Part shown: piece by piece, positions 35,721-46,766 of the stretch
Layout: each line of letters opens with the position of its first letter
Position numbering within the stretch: the first letter of the stretch is position 1
NCBI GenBank assembly: GCA_036435485.1
Contig: CM071596.1
Coordinates: forward strand, 19,246,001 to 19,310,000
DNA length: 64,000 bases
Source: Saposhnikovia divaricata
Taxonomy: Eukaryota > Streptophyta > Magnoliopsida > Apiales > Apiaceae
Direction of reading: 5' to 3'
Notes under the pieces: model-generated
Told to the model about the DNA's origin: nothing
The model's input: the letters and a program-made list of their open reading frames with translations, nothing else
Databases searched by the model: none
Made by a program: the position numbers and the translations under genes

Positions 35721-36535
35721 ACCCATAACGTTGATGTAAATGGTTGCTCTAATGGAGGATGATGAAGGAAGAACGCATCATATAGAAGCAATAATTAAAA
35801 AGCTTTTCAAAAAATGAATCAATAAAGTCCAGAGATTTGACGTTGCCTCTCTTACAGAAAGTATGAAGGAACCTCTATAAATGAAAAATGAGGAGTTCTT
35901 GGTTGGACATGCGATGACACCAAATCAAAAAAAGGCAAAAGCAGCTTATAAAGATGCTCATGATGAAAACTTCACTAACAGTAGAAGGTGAAAGGTCAGA
36001 ATATCCAGCTAAGAGCATTGGGCGAAAGGTCTCAAGTAATGACCTAAATTAAGCTCTGGCGAAAAGCTTATCGTGGAAGTTGAAGGTGGACTTAAACCTC
36101 TCACGAACTGAAAATGTCACTGGTATTATTGAAGGATAAACCCCTCTTATCCACCCAGTTGGAAGGAGTTATGGTTGATAGTGTATCCCACAACACTATG
36201 GTAGGATGACCCATTCTAAAGAATATGCAAATGGTGGACTCAATTTATAACATGGCTAAGAAGGCTCTCATATGTAAACCCCTCAAGCACAAGAAGCTGG
36301 AAGGTTTCCTACAAAGGGGTTCCCCTGCTATAAGCCCCGCAAACATCATAAGTTGGACCATGTGGAAACTTCAGGGAAGGAATTGTGGAAGCTAGAGGTG
36401 GATTGTAATCTTGATGAAATTATGAGAAAGATGCCACTAGACAAGGAATCGGGTGTGAACGACCTCTCGTTCAACAAAGAGGTGGGTGCGAGGTTTATAC
36501 GTGATCCCCTTAAAGGAAAAACCAGAAGGTGCAAA
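35721..36535 (+). other. Element C internal region, block 2
   Basis: It resumes after the LARD1 target duplication and ends with GCAAA (36531-36535), the target duplicated by LARD2. The style matches block 1 (AACCCC, GGGGTTCCCC words). A 69-codon ORF crossing into the LARD2 LTR is not a gene. Confidence 0.6.
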
Positions 36536-36800
36536 TGTAAGAACCCCAAATTTTGGATATAATTAAAACTTTTTATTAAGTAATGATAAAATGAGGAACA
36601 ATGATTCCGACAACAAGGTCACCAGCTCTAATGAATGGTGGTTTCAAAGGACAATGATTGTAATGAATGGATATTGCTTTGGACAATGATCCTGATGCAT
36701 TGGTATATTGTCAGAAGAGAGTAATTCGATGGTTGAGGACCTAGATAAGAAAAATCTACCATCCAGGAAGGAGCTAATGGATCCTTGAAGGGAAATGAGT

Positions 36801-36912
36801 ACATGCATAGTGTTTCCCGTACGTGCATAGTGTTTCCCATACGTGCATAGTATTTCCCGTACGAGCATAGTGTTTCCCATACGTGCATAGTATTTCCTGT
36901 ACGTGCATAGTA
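36801..36912 (+). repeat. 20-bp tandem repeat, about 5.5 copies
   Basis: Units of ACGTGCATAGTGTTTCCCGT start at 36801, 36821, 36841, 36861, 36881 and 36901 with one or two changes each. The ACGTG core resembles G-box/ABRE elements, which is only suggestive. The second LTR has the same array at 47032-47143. Confidence 0.95.
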
Positions 36913-39249
36913 ATTTGGTGGATGAATAGTGATTTTTTAAGTTGGAAAACTTTTCACGCCACCCTATGTACGGGACGTGATATGGATGTTTCGAAGTCAT
37001 ATTAGTAATACGCGGAGGAAATAAGTGAATGCAGAGACGATCGGAATTCAGAAATTCCAAATTCTTTCTCGGTATAATATTTGACCGGACAGTGGATTAA
37101 ATATTATTATAATCCAAGAATTGAGATATTAACTTTGAGGATTTGATATTTTGGGATGTTATTATATTTGATTTAAGAATGAAGGTAGGAAACCACTGAG
37201 GCAGTGAAACAAGCGTTCTAGAAACCGCTAAAATGTTATAACGAGATTAATCAATAAAGCGAACGAATCCTAGATTACGGATTAAGTTCGTATCGAGATT
37301 AAATATCCTGCATGGTCATCACGAGGATTATATTAAGGATTGGGGAAGGTATTATGAATATCGAGAAATTTCCCGGTAAACCTTAGAGGTGAAACTACTT
37401 AGTTATTCGTCCGAACGATCAATGAATTGAGCAATAAACGGACAAAGAAACGAGCAGAGAACCAAGATGCAAGTATGTGCAAGTGGATGAGATCAAGTAA
37501 CTAAGCTATTTGCAAGAGTAACTAGCACACTAAGAATCAAACCAAGGATACAAGATATTAGTACATGACACACCACTTGTCCACTTGTTTAAACATCATC
37601 CATGACATAATCACTTTATTAAAGTGACTTTTGGCCAAGATATTATCAAAACCTCATCCCAATAATTCATTTAGCACAAGCAACCAAGTAAAAGATGCAA
37701 ACAAACTCTTTCCCCCTCCATTTACCTCCATTTGGACCTGCCCTCTTTTTCAAGAGGAGAAATCCAACTTCCATCCATGGTTAAATCTCAAGAAAATTAA
37801 GGTGAGTCCTATATTTCATAACTAAGATACCCTATGAATTTCATCTTCAAATTCCATACCAATCTTGAGATATAAAATCAAGAAGATGATGATGAATAGT
37901 AACTTTTAAGTATTAACTTTGTGTTCTTGTTTTCTTTTGAATGATTCAAGTATACTAAGGCTACTTAAGGATCATTCAAGGCTTAACAAGTGTTATTCAC
38001 TCTCCAAGGAAGGTATAAAGCTCAAGAACCCTTAGTACTACTTTGAGTTTATGGATTTTTTTTGGATGGATATATGATGGAGAGGTGTTAGTAAGTTTAG
38101 ATCCATGTATGCATAATTGGTTGTTATTGATGTTTCATACTTGTTGGATTTGAGTTGTTCTTGAGATATCATGACTTAGAATAGATGAGAAACTTTAGTT
38201 CTTGAATTGGTTGTTGTTGGAGGATGATTTGATGATGATAAAAATTTGGAAAAGCATGTAAACATAGCCGTCGTAATGCCGAATTTTCGATAATCTTTAA
38301 AAACCGTGCATCACAGTAGCATTAACTCACTGTCCAGTGTTGTATTTTCCCATGATAAGATAGGTTATGTTATAAGCTTCGTTTTGATATAAAGAACGCG
38401 TGAAACGGACTTACGGTTTAGGAGTTACGGTCGGTTTACTAAAAGTAGTTCGAATCCGTAAACGAAAGTTCGTAACTGAAATTGAACCCCGATAAAATAC
38501 GTAAGTCAGTGGCGAATCTTGGTAATTAAATACTAGAGGTAAAAAGGAAGGTGTGAGAGAAAACCTCATGTGAAAAGGATCGTTTTCCGATTTTATAAAA
38601 ATGTTCGAATCAAAGTTAATCGCGAACGAACCCCTAAAAACCCGCTTGATTATAACTTCGGTAAAACACTTAGACAACGGGCGATAAAACTCGGAGCATA
38701 ATATTGATTCGTAACGATCGACTTTAGAACTTGTATGACTTAAGTATGTCCCAAGTGTAAGTACAATGACATGTCGTATTAACGAACGAATGTCGGGTCG
38801 GATCGAGGATAAAAGGAATCCACTAAAAGGGGTATAACGAGATAACTCGAGAACGTGTTTCGATTTAAGTATAACTTAACTTTTAAGATGTTAAGTGATT
38901 AATCCCGAATGCCTTGGCTATTTTTAGATCACCAAGCTGACCCGGGACCCGCTATCACTACCCCTTACCGTACTCGACTACCAGGCAAGTTTCAATTCCC
39001 TTCTTTTAGGCTGTTGTTGTGATTGAATAAATTTATATATATGTTTTCTGTTATACATATGCCATAGCATGCATGCCTACTTTCAAGTTATATCATTATG
39101 CTTGTTCCCTGATTGTTATTGGCTTATAAATTAGATAGCTATCGTATCAACTATAAGCCGGTTATTGTAAGACCCTCATAGAAGGGCGTATACATCTTAT
39201 TCATCAAATATAGACCGGGAGTCAATATTTCTTGATATATCGAGATTAC

Positions 39250-40010
39250 CTCGGAGGAAAATATTTAAGTAAATATTTTCCATTATTCGGGCGACGAATA
39301 TTATTTGAATATTCGTTCGAGATTATTTATTTTAACGATCCTTACTTCAAATAATTATTTGAACGTAACTATTCGACGAATAATATTTTTAATATTCATT
39401 CAGAGTCGAATTATTTATCGATTATTATTTCGAATATTCTTCTAAAGGTTGGACTACTAAATGAATATTATTTGGATATTCATTTAGAATATTATTCATT
39501 AAATGAAGATTACATTTGAGTATTCATTTAAGATAGTAATTACCTGTCGAATATTATTTTAATGTTCATCTGAAACTTGATTTATTTATCGAGTCTTATC
39601 TCGAATATTCCCTTAAAGCTTGAATTACTAAATGAATATTACTTGATATTCATTTAGAATATTATTCATTAAATGAATATTACTTTATCAATATTCATTT
39701 AAATTCCTAATTAATTATGAATATTATTTTGAATATTCATCCAGGGTTCTATTTAATCATCGAATATTATTTTAAATATTTTAAATATTCCTTTCAGGTC
39801 TTATTAAGTAATGAATATTATTTTGAATATTCATTTGATTATTTAATTATGCAATAAATATTCTCTCGATATTTCTTCAAGAATTATTTAAGAGATACTC
39901 TGATTAAAGATATTCTTTCATATTCCTAAATATTCTGTAAAATATTTTAATTCAATAAATATTCTCTGAATATTTATTCCATACTTAGAATAACCTCGAT
40001 AAGGTTTATC
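39250..40010. repeat. AT-rich array of self-complementary GAATATT units in LARD2 LTR
   Basis: Roughly 18 irregular copies of ATGAATATTATTTGAATATTCAT-like units occur, many being inverted repeats in themselves (for example AAATGAATATT facing AATATTCATTT). The same block lies at 49481-50241 in the other LTR. Confidence 0.85.
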
Positions 40011-41330
40011 TTCTTCGATTATTACAGAAAATATCTCGGAGTCATATTATTATTAATCTTATATCAAGAAAGGTTCTCAGACATCATTCTTCTTTGAGTC
40101 TACCTCTCTAATAATAAGGGAACCTTACTTGGAAAATGTTATTTATCTTGTCGACTTCCCGGTCATAAAGTATTCTCTTCACTCGCAACTCGGGTGCTAT
40201 GGACTTATTAAGTCGTTGTTTACCTTCTCATCTTTCGAGGGGTAAGATTGTTGGAACAAGTTGATATTCGTTACCAAGCAATAGCTTGGAAGTTATTGGT
40301 GAATTTTCCTTTCCAACTAGATACGACTACTTTGTAGAGTCTTATCAACAAGTATTATACTTGGGGAAAGGGGGACGAACGTTACATTCAGAATCATGAA
40401 TTCTATTTGAACTAGGAGTCGTGTAAGAGGCCGAGTAGCGCCGGTCCATCCCCTTTGGCCCAACCGTTGGCCGGGGAGAGCTAGTAAGGCGGTATACAAG
40501 TAAAGCCGTCAGTTCTTCCTTCTACCGGTAGTAAATCTAAATTGAGCTGTACGATCTCGACTGATCATCAAGATTGGAACAGCGGGCGCGGTGAATACTC
40601 CATCATCGGTTCATCATCCAAACTTATTTATTTCCTGCAACATGATTACTGTTGGCAGAGCTGGAAAAGTGTTCATAACTGGAATTGCAACCTTTTCATG
40701 CAAGTTCCTCTTCTTAATAACAATGAGAATATCTCGCTTACTTTTGATGTAGCAGATATTTCTATAAACAAATACTTTAAGTTACCTTGTAACTTCATCG
40801 TTCATATTATACTGGCATCATTTCCGTAAATGCATGGCATATGGTTTGAAAGATACTTTTGAACTGTTATACATTATCGTTCAGTTATATATTATTGTTG
40901 GTGGGCTATTGCTCACCCTTGCTTTATTATTATATCACAACAACAGCTAGACCAGATGACTCGCACAAGGCGCACTCGACGCGGGCGAGGACGATGAGAC
41001 TACCAGAGCTGAAGAAGAAGCTATTGGTAGGATATATTTATTCTTTCATTACCAAGATTATGGTCTAGTATGACTTATGTAAATGGATGGCAAAGAGTAT
41101 GTATTTATATTGAAATTCTTTTGGATTGTAAGAACTCATAATGTGATTAATAAAAATTTGATTGTTACTCTGATTTCATCTCTGGGACTATAACGAGTGT
41201 GTTTTATATTGTTGTGTTGGGTCATAGAGACGTAATTTATTTTATGTTAAGGAAAGTTCAATTGTTGTGGACAGAATTGGAAACCGTAACCACCGGATCC
41301 CGGACCCCGGATCTGGGGGTGTTACAGAAG

Positions 41331-41342
41331 TGGTATCAGAGC
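41331..41342 (+). other. LARD2 primer-binding site (initiator tRNA-Met)
   Basis: TGGTATCAGAGC starts four bases after the 5' LTR end, an exact iMet primer consensus. Confidence 0.95.
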
Positions 41343-42429
41343 GTACGTTATAAACCCCAGAGATGAGGCGACGTTAAAACAATAAATTCACTAAGATATT
41401 AAGAACTCTTGCCAAGTTCATAGTCGGACTACTTAATGTAGTGATGACATATAAAACCCTTATGGGAACTCTTAAGTATCATGATAGTAACTTAGCTCGA
41501 TATCGTAACGACGAGTAAGGCGACAGACCTTGAGTTATACGAGCAGTAGCGCGATGATGCTTTATATGCTGAAGATCAGCGGGTAATTCGATGGAGTACC
41601 CTACTGGAGACCCGGAAGAGGTTCCAGCAGATAAGGAAAAAATCCTGTTAGGATAAGGAGCTTACCCTTGAGGAATGAGGGTTGCAGCCAGAAAAACTGT
41701 GATGATTAAAGTATAGTGCTCAGAAAGGGGAGCATAAAGAACTGAGTTATTAGCAAGAGAATTGAAGATTCATGTTGGATTCGTAGCCGGTCTACTGGAG
41801 GTAGTACCAGCAAGTAAGACGGATTGAAAGGATCACTTGAGATCTTATACGGGAATAGACGAGAATCCCTAGAGACTTCCATATTAACGAAGAAAGAGCT
41901 AGAGGGATGTATGATTATCAAAGACATCGATTTAGGGCGAGGAGTAGAGTCCCTAGGAATAGTTGAGAAGGAGGCAGTAAGTGCCATATCATTTGATAAA
42001 TGAATTAGTATGAATATGGTCAGTAATAATTCGCCATGAGAAGGCCGGTGTCGTAGGTTCTAAATTATGGAACCAAATTGAGGTTAATAAGGTGGTTTTA
42101 TTAAGGGAAATGTTCATTTTATGAATGAATCAGTCAGAAAGTAAAGACATTGGGAAGTGATAGCATGATTGGATAAAGTTATATAAGGAAGTAGTAAGCA
42201 AGACAATGATCTCAGAACCTACCGGAAGATAAGACCAGTGAGTCAAGATGAACTCGTAATGAGACTACTGCCAGAGACTAAGTATAGGGTTAATTTCAAC
42301 TCAGTAAAATGATGAACCAGAAATGTTAGATGCATGTAATTCAGAGGAATATTAAATTCTTTCTTTCAATGAATTATAGTAGTTACCTTAAGTTTATTCC
42401 GATGCAGAATTATAATAGATCAAGTAATA

Positions 42430-45400
42430 CGATCAGCAGTTAAAGAGAAAAATGTGAGAAAATCTTCCTGGAGCTAAAAGGTGAAATTGGTAATGACCAA
42501 GAGCTGGCATTGCTTAATGGAAAAAAGAGACTTTATTGCTTCCAACGACGCTTCGTATAAAGGGTTAGGTAGACCGACATTTGGTAGTATTGAATATCAG
42601 GACGTATAGGTATCAGGACGTTGTGACAGGTTTCAGTTTGAAACTATTGATTCCCTTCTAAGGGATGGATATAATTGATTCCTCTCCTGTGGGTAAACTT
42701 CCAATCTGATGATGATTATTTCGTTAACTATGACTGCTTATGATTCCACCTGCTTGGAGGTTCATAGAACTATTCTTCAGGTTTCGAAACTGGTCTCCTT
42801 AATGTTACCAGTAGGTGGGTAGATTGATCAAAATTTCCCTGAGTCTGGAAAGGAATTCGGTGAATTTTGGCAAACCTTGTCTTTCTGATTATCAGAGAAT
42901 GTCATGGAAGAGAGTAGAAACTGGAGCAAATCCTGTGATTTGGGTAAGGATGCTGTAAAATGGGTTAGTAAACGAACCCTGAGCATTACAATCGACGGTA
43001 GTGATAAAATGATGAAGTGAGATTCGACGAAAACAGGAAATGTAAGTAAGAAATTAGTCGGACGGAGAAACTCCGGGATTGACTTAAGTGAAAAGGCTGT
43101 TATGCCAGGAATGGTAAGCTTGCGTGGCACGCGGGATTGATAAGAATAGTTGAAAAGATAAAAATAGAGGAAAGGCGACCGGAGACGGCGCTGAGTAGCC
43201 GATTAAGACTTATATGAAGTAAAGTTTTGGAAGGTAGAAAGGTATCAAAGAAGAAGACACTATGCCGACAATTGCTAGAAAAGTAATGCTAATTAGCCAA
43301 CCCTTAAAATCATATATTTTTATTTTAGTGTGGCCAGTTGAGGCCAAGTCACAACGGACTATAAAGTGACTAGACCAGCAACGAAAAGACAAAGCAGGGT
43401 TGCTTCTAAGTAAGCACCGACTGCAAGGGCTTCTGACATAAAGGAAATATTAATGAGATTGTAGGAATCTTCTACTAAACCCTTTGCAACCCATGTTTTG
43501 ATGGGGAATTTACTAGACCTTTTTGGGATGGGGTAACCCGTACTAAAGTGACTCATGTGTATATGGTTGTCCAAGATTACGAGTAAAATGGAAGTATAGT
43601 GACTTGAGAGGTATGATGTTAGGGTATCATGAATACCATGAACATATTACGACTAAGGGAAGTAAACAACGAAGGTTTATGAAGAGAGTATGGAAATGGT
43701 CAGAGATGGATCAGTATGCTGTAGAAATTTTGTCTAAGACAAGTACATTTGAGAAGAACGATAAGTACTAAGAGATTCACGTTGAACTCGACCAATATCT
43801 TCCAAAACATCCTTGCTACCATTACCAAGTTCTTTAAGAGAGCAGATAGGCATACGTTGCCTTTTGGAAGGCCAAATAGGCTGACAACTATCTGAAAGAA
43901 GAGGGTGGCATTAAGCCACCGATCGATTATCAAATGAGAATGATTGAAAAGAGACCTTTATTAAGGATACATGATCTGATTGCCAATTATAAGATGCATG
44001 AATTCCTTGGCAGTTGAATTAAGGATAGGATATCCATAAATTAAGACAAACCCTGGGGAATGCACAAGGGGTGGCATTAACCCTAATAACGACATTATGA
44101 CTTCAGATGATATGAGCTGGACTTGCTAAGGCAACAATGACCGGTAAGGATTATTAAAAAGAGTTCTGGAAAGAACATAGATAGAATTATTAGAGTATTG
44201 ATCAATGACATTTTGATATACCCTGTACCCAGAAAATACAGGAGGAAGGATGAGGATGACCTATGAAACCTTACAAGGAAAAAGGTAATATTCCGAACTT
44301 CAAAATGGAAGTTTGGTAAGGAATGTATGACATAGTAACAATAATGCCAGATGAGGCATGTATGAAACCCTGAGGAAGTATGGATTGAACCTATAAAGGT
44401 TGAGATTATCCTAAGACAAGAAAAGAACTAAGAAAAGAAGTATCCTAAGTAGGATTGGGAATAAACGTGATAAAGTTCCCACGGGTAGGTGGAAGCAATG
44501 ACTTATGGAGAAAGACTGATAAATATATTTTTCTCCATCAGCAGAGCTTAAGGGAGAATGCTTTCACCTAACAAAGATGGGAATGAGGTAGAAATGTTTG
44601 AATTGGAATATATCCAGAGAACAAGGATTACCAGAAATTATTATTATCAGGAAAGGCCAATGAGGTGGCCGACAGTCTAAGTATAAAGGAATAATTATAA
44701 ATGTTCATACCGAAGAAACAAAATGATATTTGGAAAGACCTTGAAGGTCATATTTGAGTGGAGGAAATTACATTCCTTTTGATGATTGTGCAAGAATCGA
44801 AGGTAATAATAGTTTAAGTAAAGATTCGATTCCTGATGGAGTCTTAAGCATATTACGTACCTTAGAAGGTCCCGTTTTGAGGCGGACCAGGACCATGATA
44901 CAAAATTGACGAAGTAAACCGTTAAGTTTCCAGTCTTTTATGGAAGATGCATGAGCGATAGTTTCATCAACCGGACATAGCTGCGATGCTTGAAGCTCTT
45001 CTGCAATTTTATCTACTTCATATGATATCTACATCAAGTTCAGGAAGTGCTCCTTATGGATAAGGAATAGTGATTACTCTGTCTCCCTAAAGGATTTGAA
45101 ACCCGTATGGTTAGCTATTAACACACTATTTAAACAACAAGCGATGGCGATTCTTCTAAGAAAGTAGATGACAACGTAAAAATAAAGAAAGTGATGCTAT
45201 TGATAAGCTAAATGGCATGTTGATGAATGACAAGCAAGTTGTGTTAGTGTACTTCTGCGCAAACAAGATAGAGAATATGAGGCGGACGATTCATGATGCT
45301 AAATGTATTCCCGTAAAAAGAAATAAGGGCAGTTGAGCCCGAGATTTGTTGGGCCATCTGACAAGTGTTCGGAAGATGGCATTCGAGCCAGCTCTACCCC

Positions 45401-45480
45401 CAAAACTTATAGCATGATCGTAACGTGTTTCATGTGGCAAGGCTATGCCAGTAAAATGCAGATGCTCGATAGATGATAAG
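42430..45480 (+). pseudogene. Ty3-gypsy (chromovirus-like) pol relic inside LARD2
   Basis: No frame is open, but pol motifs survive as islands: DASYKGLG (RNase H start) at 42547-42570; VLINDILIYP, a decayed RT catalytic motif, at 44195-44224; NFKMEVW-like sequence near 44297; GKANEVADSLS, the linker after RNase H, at 44650-44682; LSPRFVGP, the GPY/F module of chromovirus integrase, at 45333-45356; then ALPPKL and NVFHV at 45391-45436. The RT, RNase H end and GPY/F islands are in canonical order, while DASYKGLG lies upstream of RT, implying rearrangement or a duplicated fragment. It suggests descent from a Tekay/Del-like chromovirus. No protein can be made. Confidence 0.75.
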
Positions 45481-46280
45481 AGTACGAGCAGGTAGATATA
45501 CGACCTGGTCTGACTTACGAAGAACAACCTGTGGAAAATCACGGATAGAAAATAGCAAGTGATGAGAAACAAGGTTGGCAGAAGTAGATTATATTGAATC
45601 TAAGTTAAAGGGATCGGCCAGATTCATTTCGGAGAATTTAAATTGGAATAATGTGATGATTATAGAGTAAATGTAACGGGATACCAATAAGGAGGTACCA
45701 AGTGCAAAAGATATCTCAATAAAAAGATGAAGGTGAAAGTAAATAAGAATCAGATAATAAGAAGGATGTGATTGATAAAGAAAAGACTGGGAAAGCAACT
45801 ATGGAATATGAAGCAAGGAATGTTATGAATGGATTAATAAAAGGGTTTTTTTTATAAATTCCCGGGATGACAACCTGATAGTGTTAATATTATAGATATG
45901 AAAAAGCTAGTAGCGTGACATGGAATGTCAGTAACAATGGTGTCAAGCGAGAAACTAAGATTTAACCTGAGAGGTTCAAAGATTCTCCAAAAGTAAATGT
46001 TGCTAAGGTTGAACCAGAGTATAAGTCCATAGAATAATGGACAAAGCAGCAAGATATGTTGACTCATGAGATTGCGATCAAATGGTATTGGATATAATCA
46101 TGATTATTTTCTTCTTTGATGAACCTCTATAGTTTAGAGGTAAATTCTGAGTATGATATTTTACAATCATGAAAACTTTCTATAATCCTTTAGAATTCTT
46201 TTCTTTTCTTCTCTCTTACTCATCTTCTTTATGAATTGAGAAGAACAACCCTTTAAGGAGGGGAGGTACGGCTACGTGAC

Positions 46281-46432
46281 TATCTGTCTATGTGATAGAA
46301 GTCTAAGTGGAATACCATAACTTGTTTAATTGCTTGTCAAGTACTAAAGGCTGGCCCCCTTCTGTACTAACTATGCAATATAACAAATGTTCAATTGATC
46401 ATAGTGATCTCTCAATAAATCTTTCCACTTCT
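46281..46432 (+). repeat. Internal segment shared with LARD1
   Basis: TCTATGTGATAGAAGTCT, AAGGCTGGCC and TGATCTCTC words align in order with the reverse complement of about 30112-29950. It lies after the pol relic. An additional purine tract, AAGGAGGGGAGG, sits just upstream (46255-46266), duplicating the one at the LTR. Confidence 0.75.
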
Positions 46433-46731
46433 CTATATTGATCGAGATTGCGAAGATTAAAGCGATCAGGAAATGCACAGTACGAGCGAGGTTACCTCCG
46501 AATTCGTAGGGTGATAGTGATACCAATGTTACTGCAGGTATCAATAAGGATAAGACTGAGTAAGAGTATAACCCGGATAGTGAGTTGTACGAAAAGTAGC
46601 AACATTGATGGAAAAAGGATACAGTATGGATTATAGCACTAGAAGATGTGCTGAGGAAGGGTAGAACGACTAAGAATTGACCGGGAAGCTAAAAAGTGAA
46701 CGACAGGCAAACGACTCTTTGCTTCCTACCT

Positions 46732-46766
46732 GATTCCGGGACGGAATCCTTTTAAGGAGGGGAGTC
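46732..46766 (+). promoter_or_regulatory. LARD2 polypurine tract with upstream stem-loop
   Basis: The perfect 7-bp stem GATTCCG/CGGAATC with loop GGA (46732-46748) is followed by CTTTTAAGGAGGGGAGTC, then the 3' LTR. The 18-nt distance from stem to LTR equals that in LARD1. Confidence 0.85.

Larger units (their letters stand above)
36536..41326 (+). repeat. LARD2 5' LTR (4791 bp)
   Basis: Its termini are TG...CA. It contains a 20-bp tandem array near its start and an AT-rich palindrome-dense block at 39250-40010. Near the end lies the GC-rich ACCGGATCCCGGACCCCGG block. Short ORFs inside are repeated in the other LTR and are not considered genes. Confidence 0.95.

Noticed and set aside
36801..36912. 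CRISPR-like regular repeats
   Set aside because: The units are contiguous 20-bp tandem copies without unique spacers, in a plant LTR.
36644..37060. 138-codon ORF in the LARD2 LTR and its copy at 46875-47291
   Set aside because: It largely translates the 20-bp tandem array on the reverse strand.
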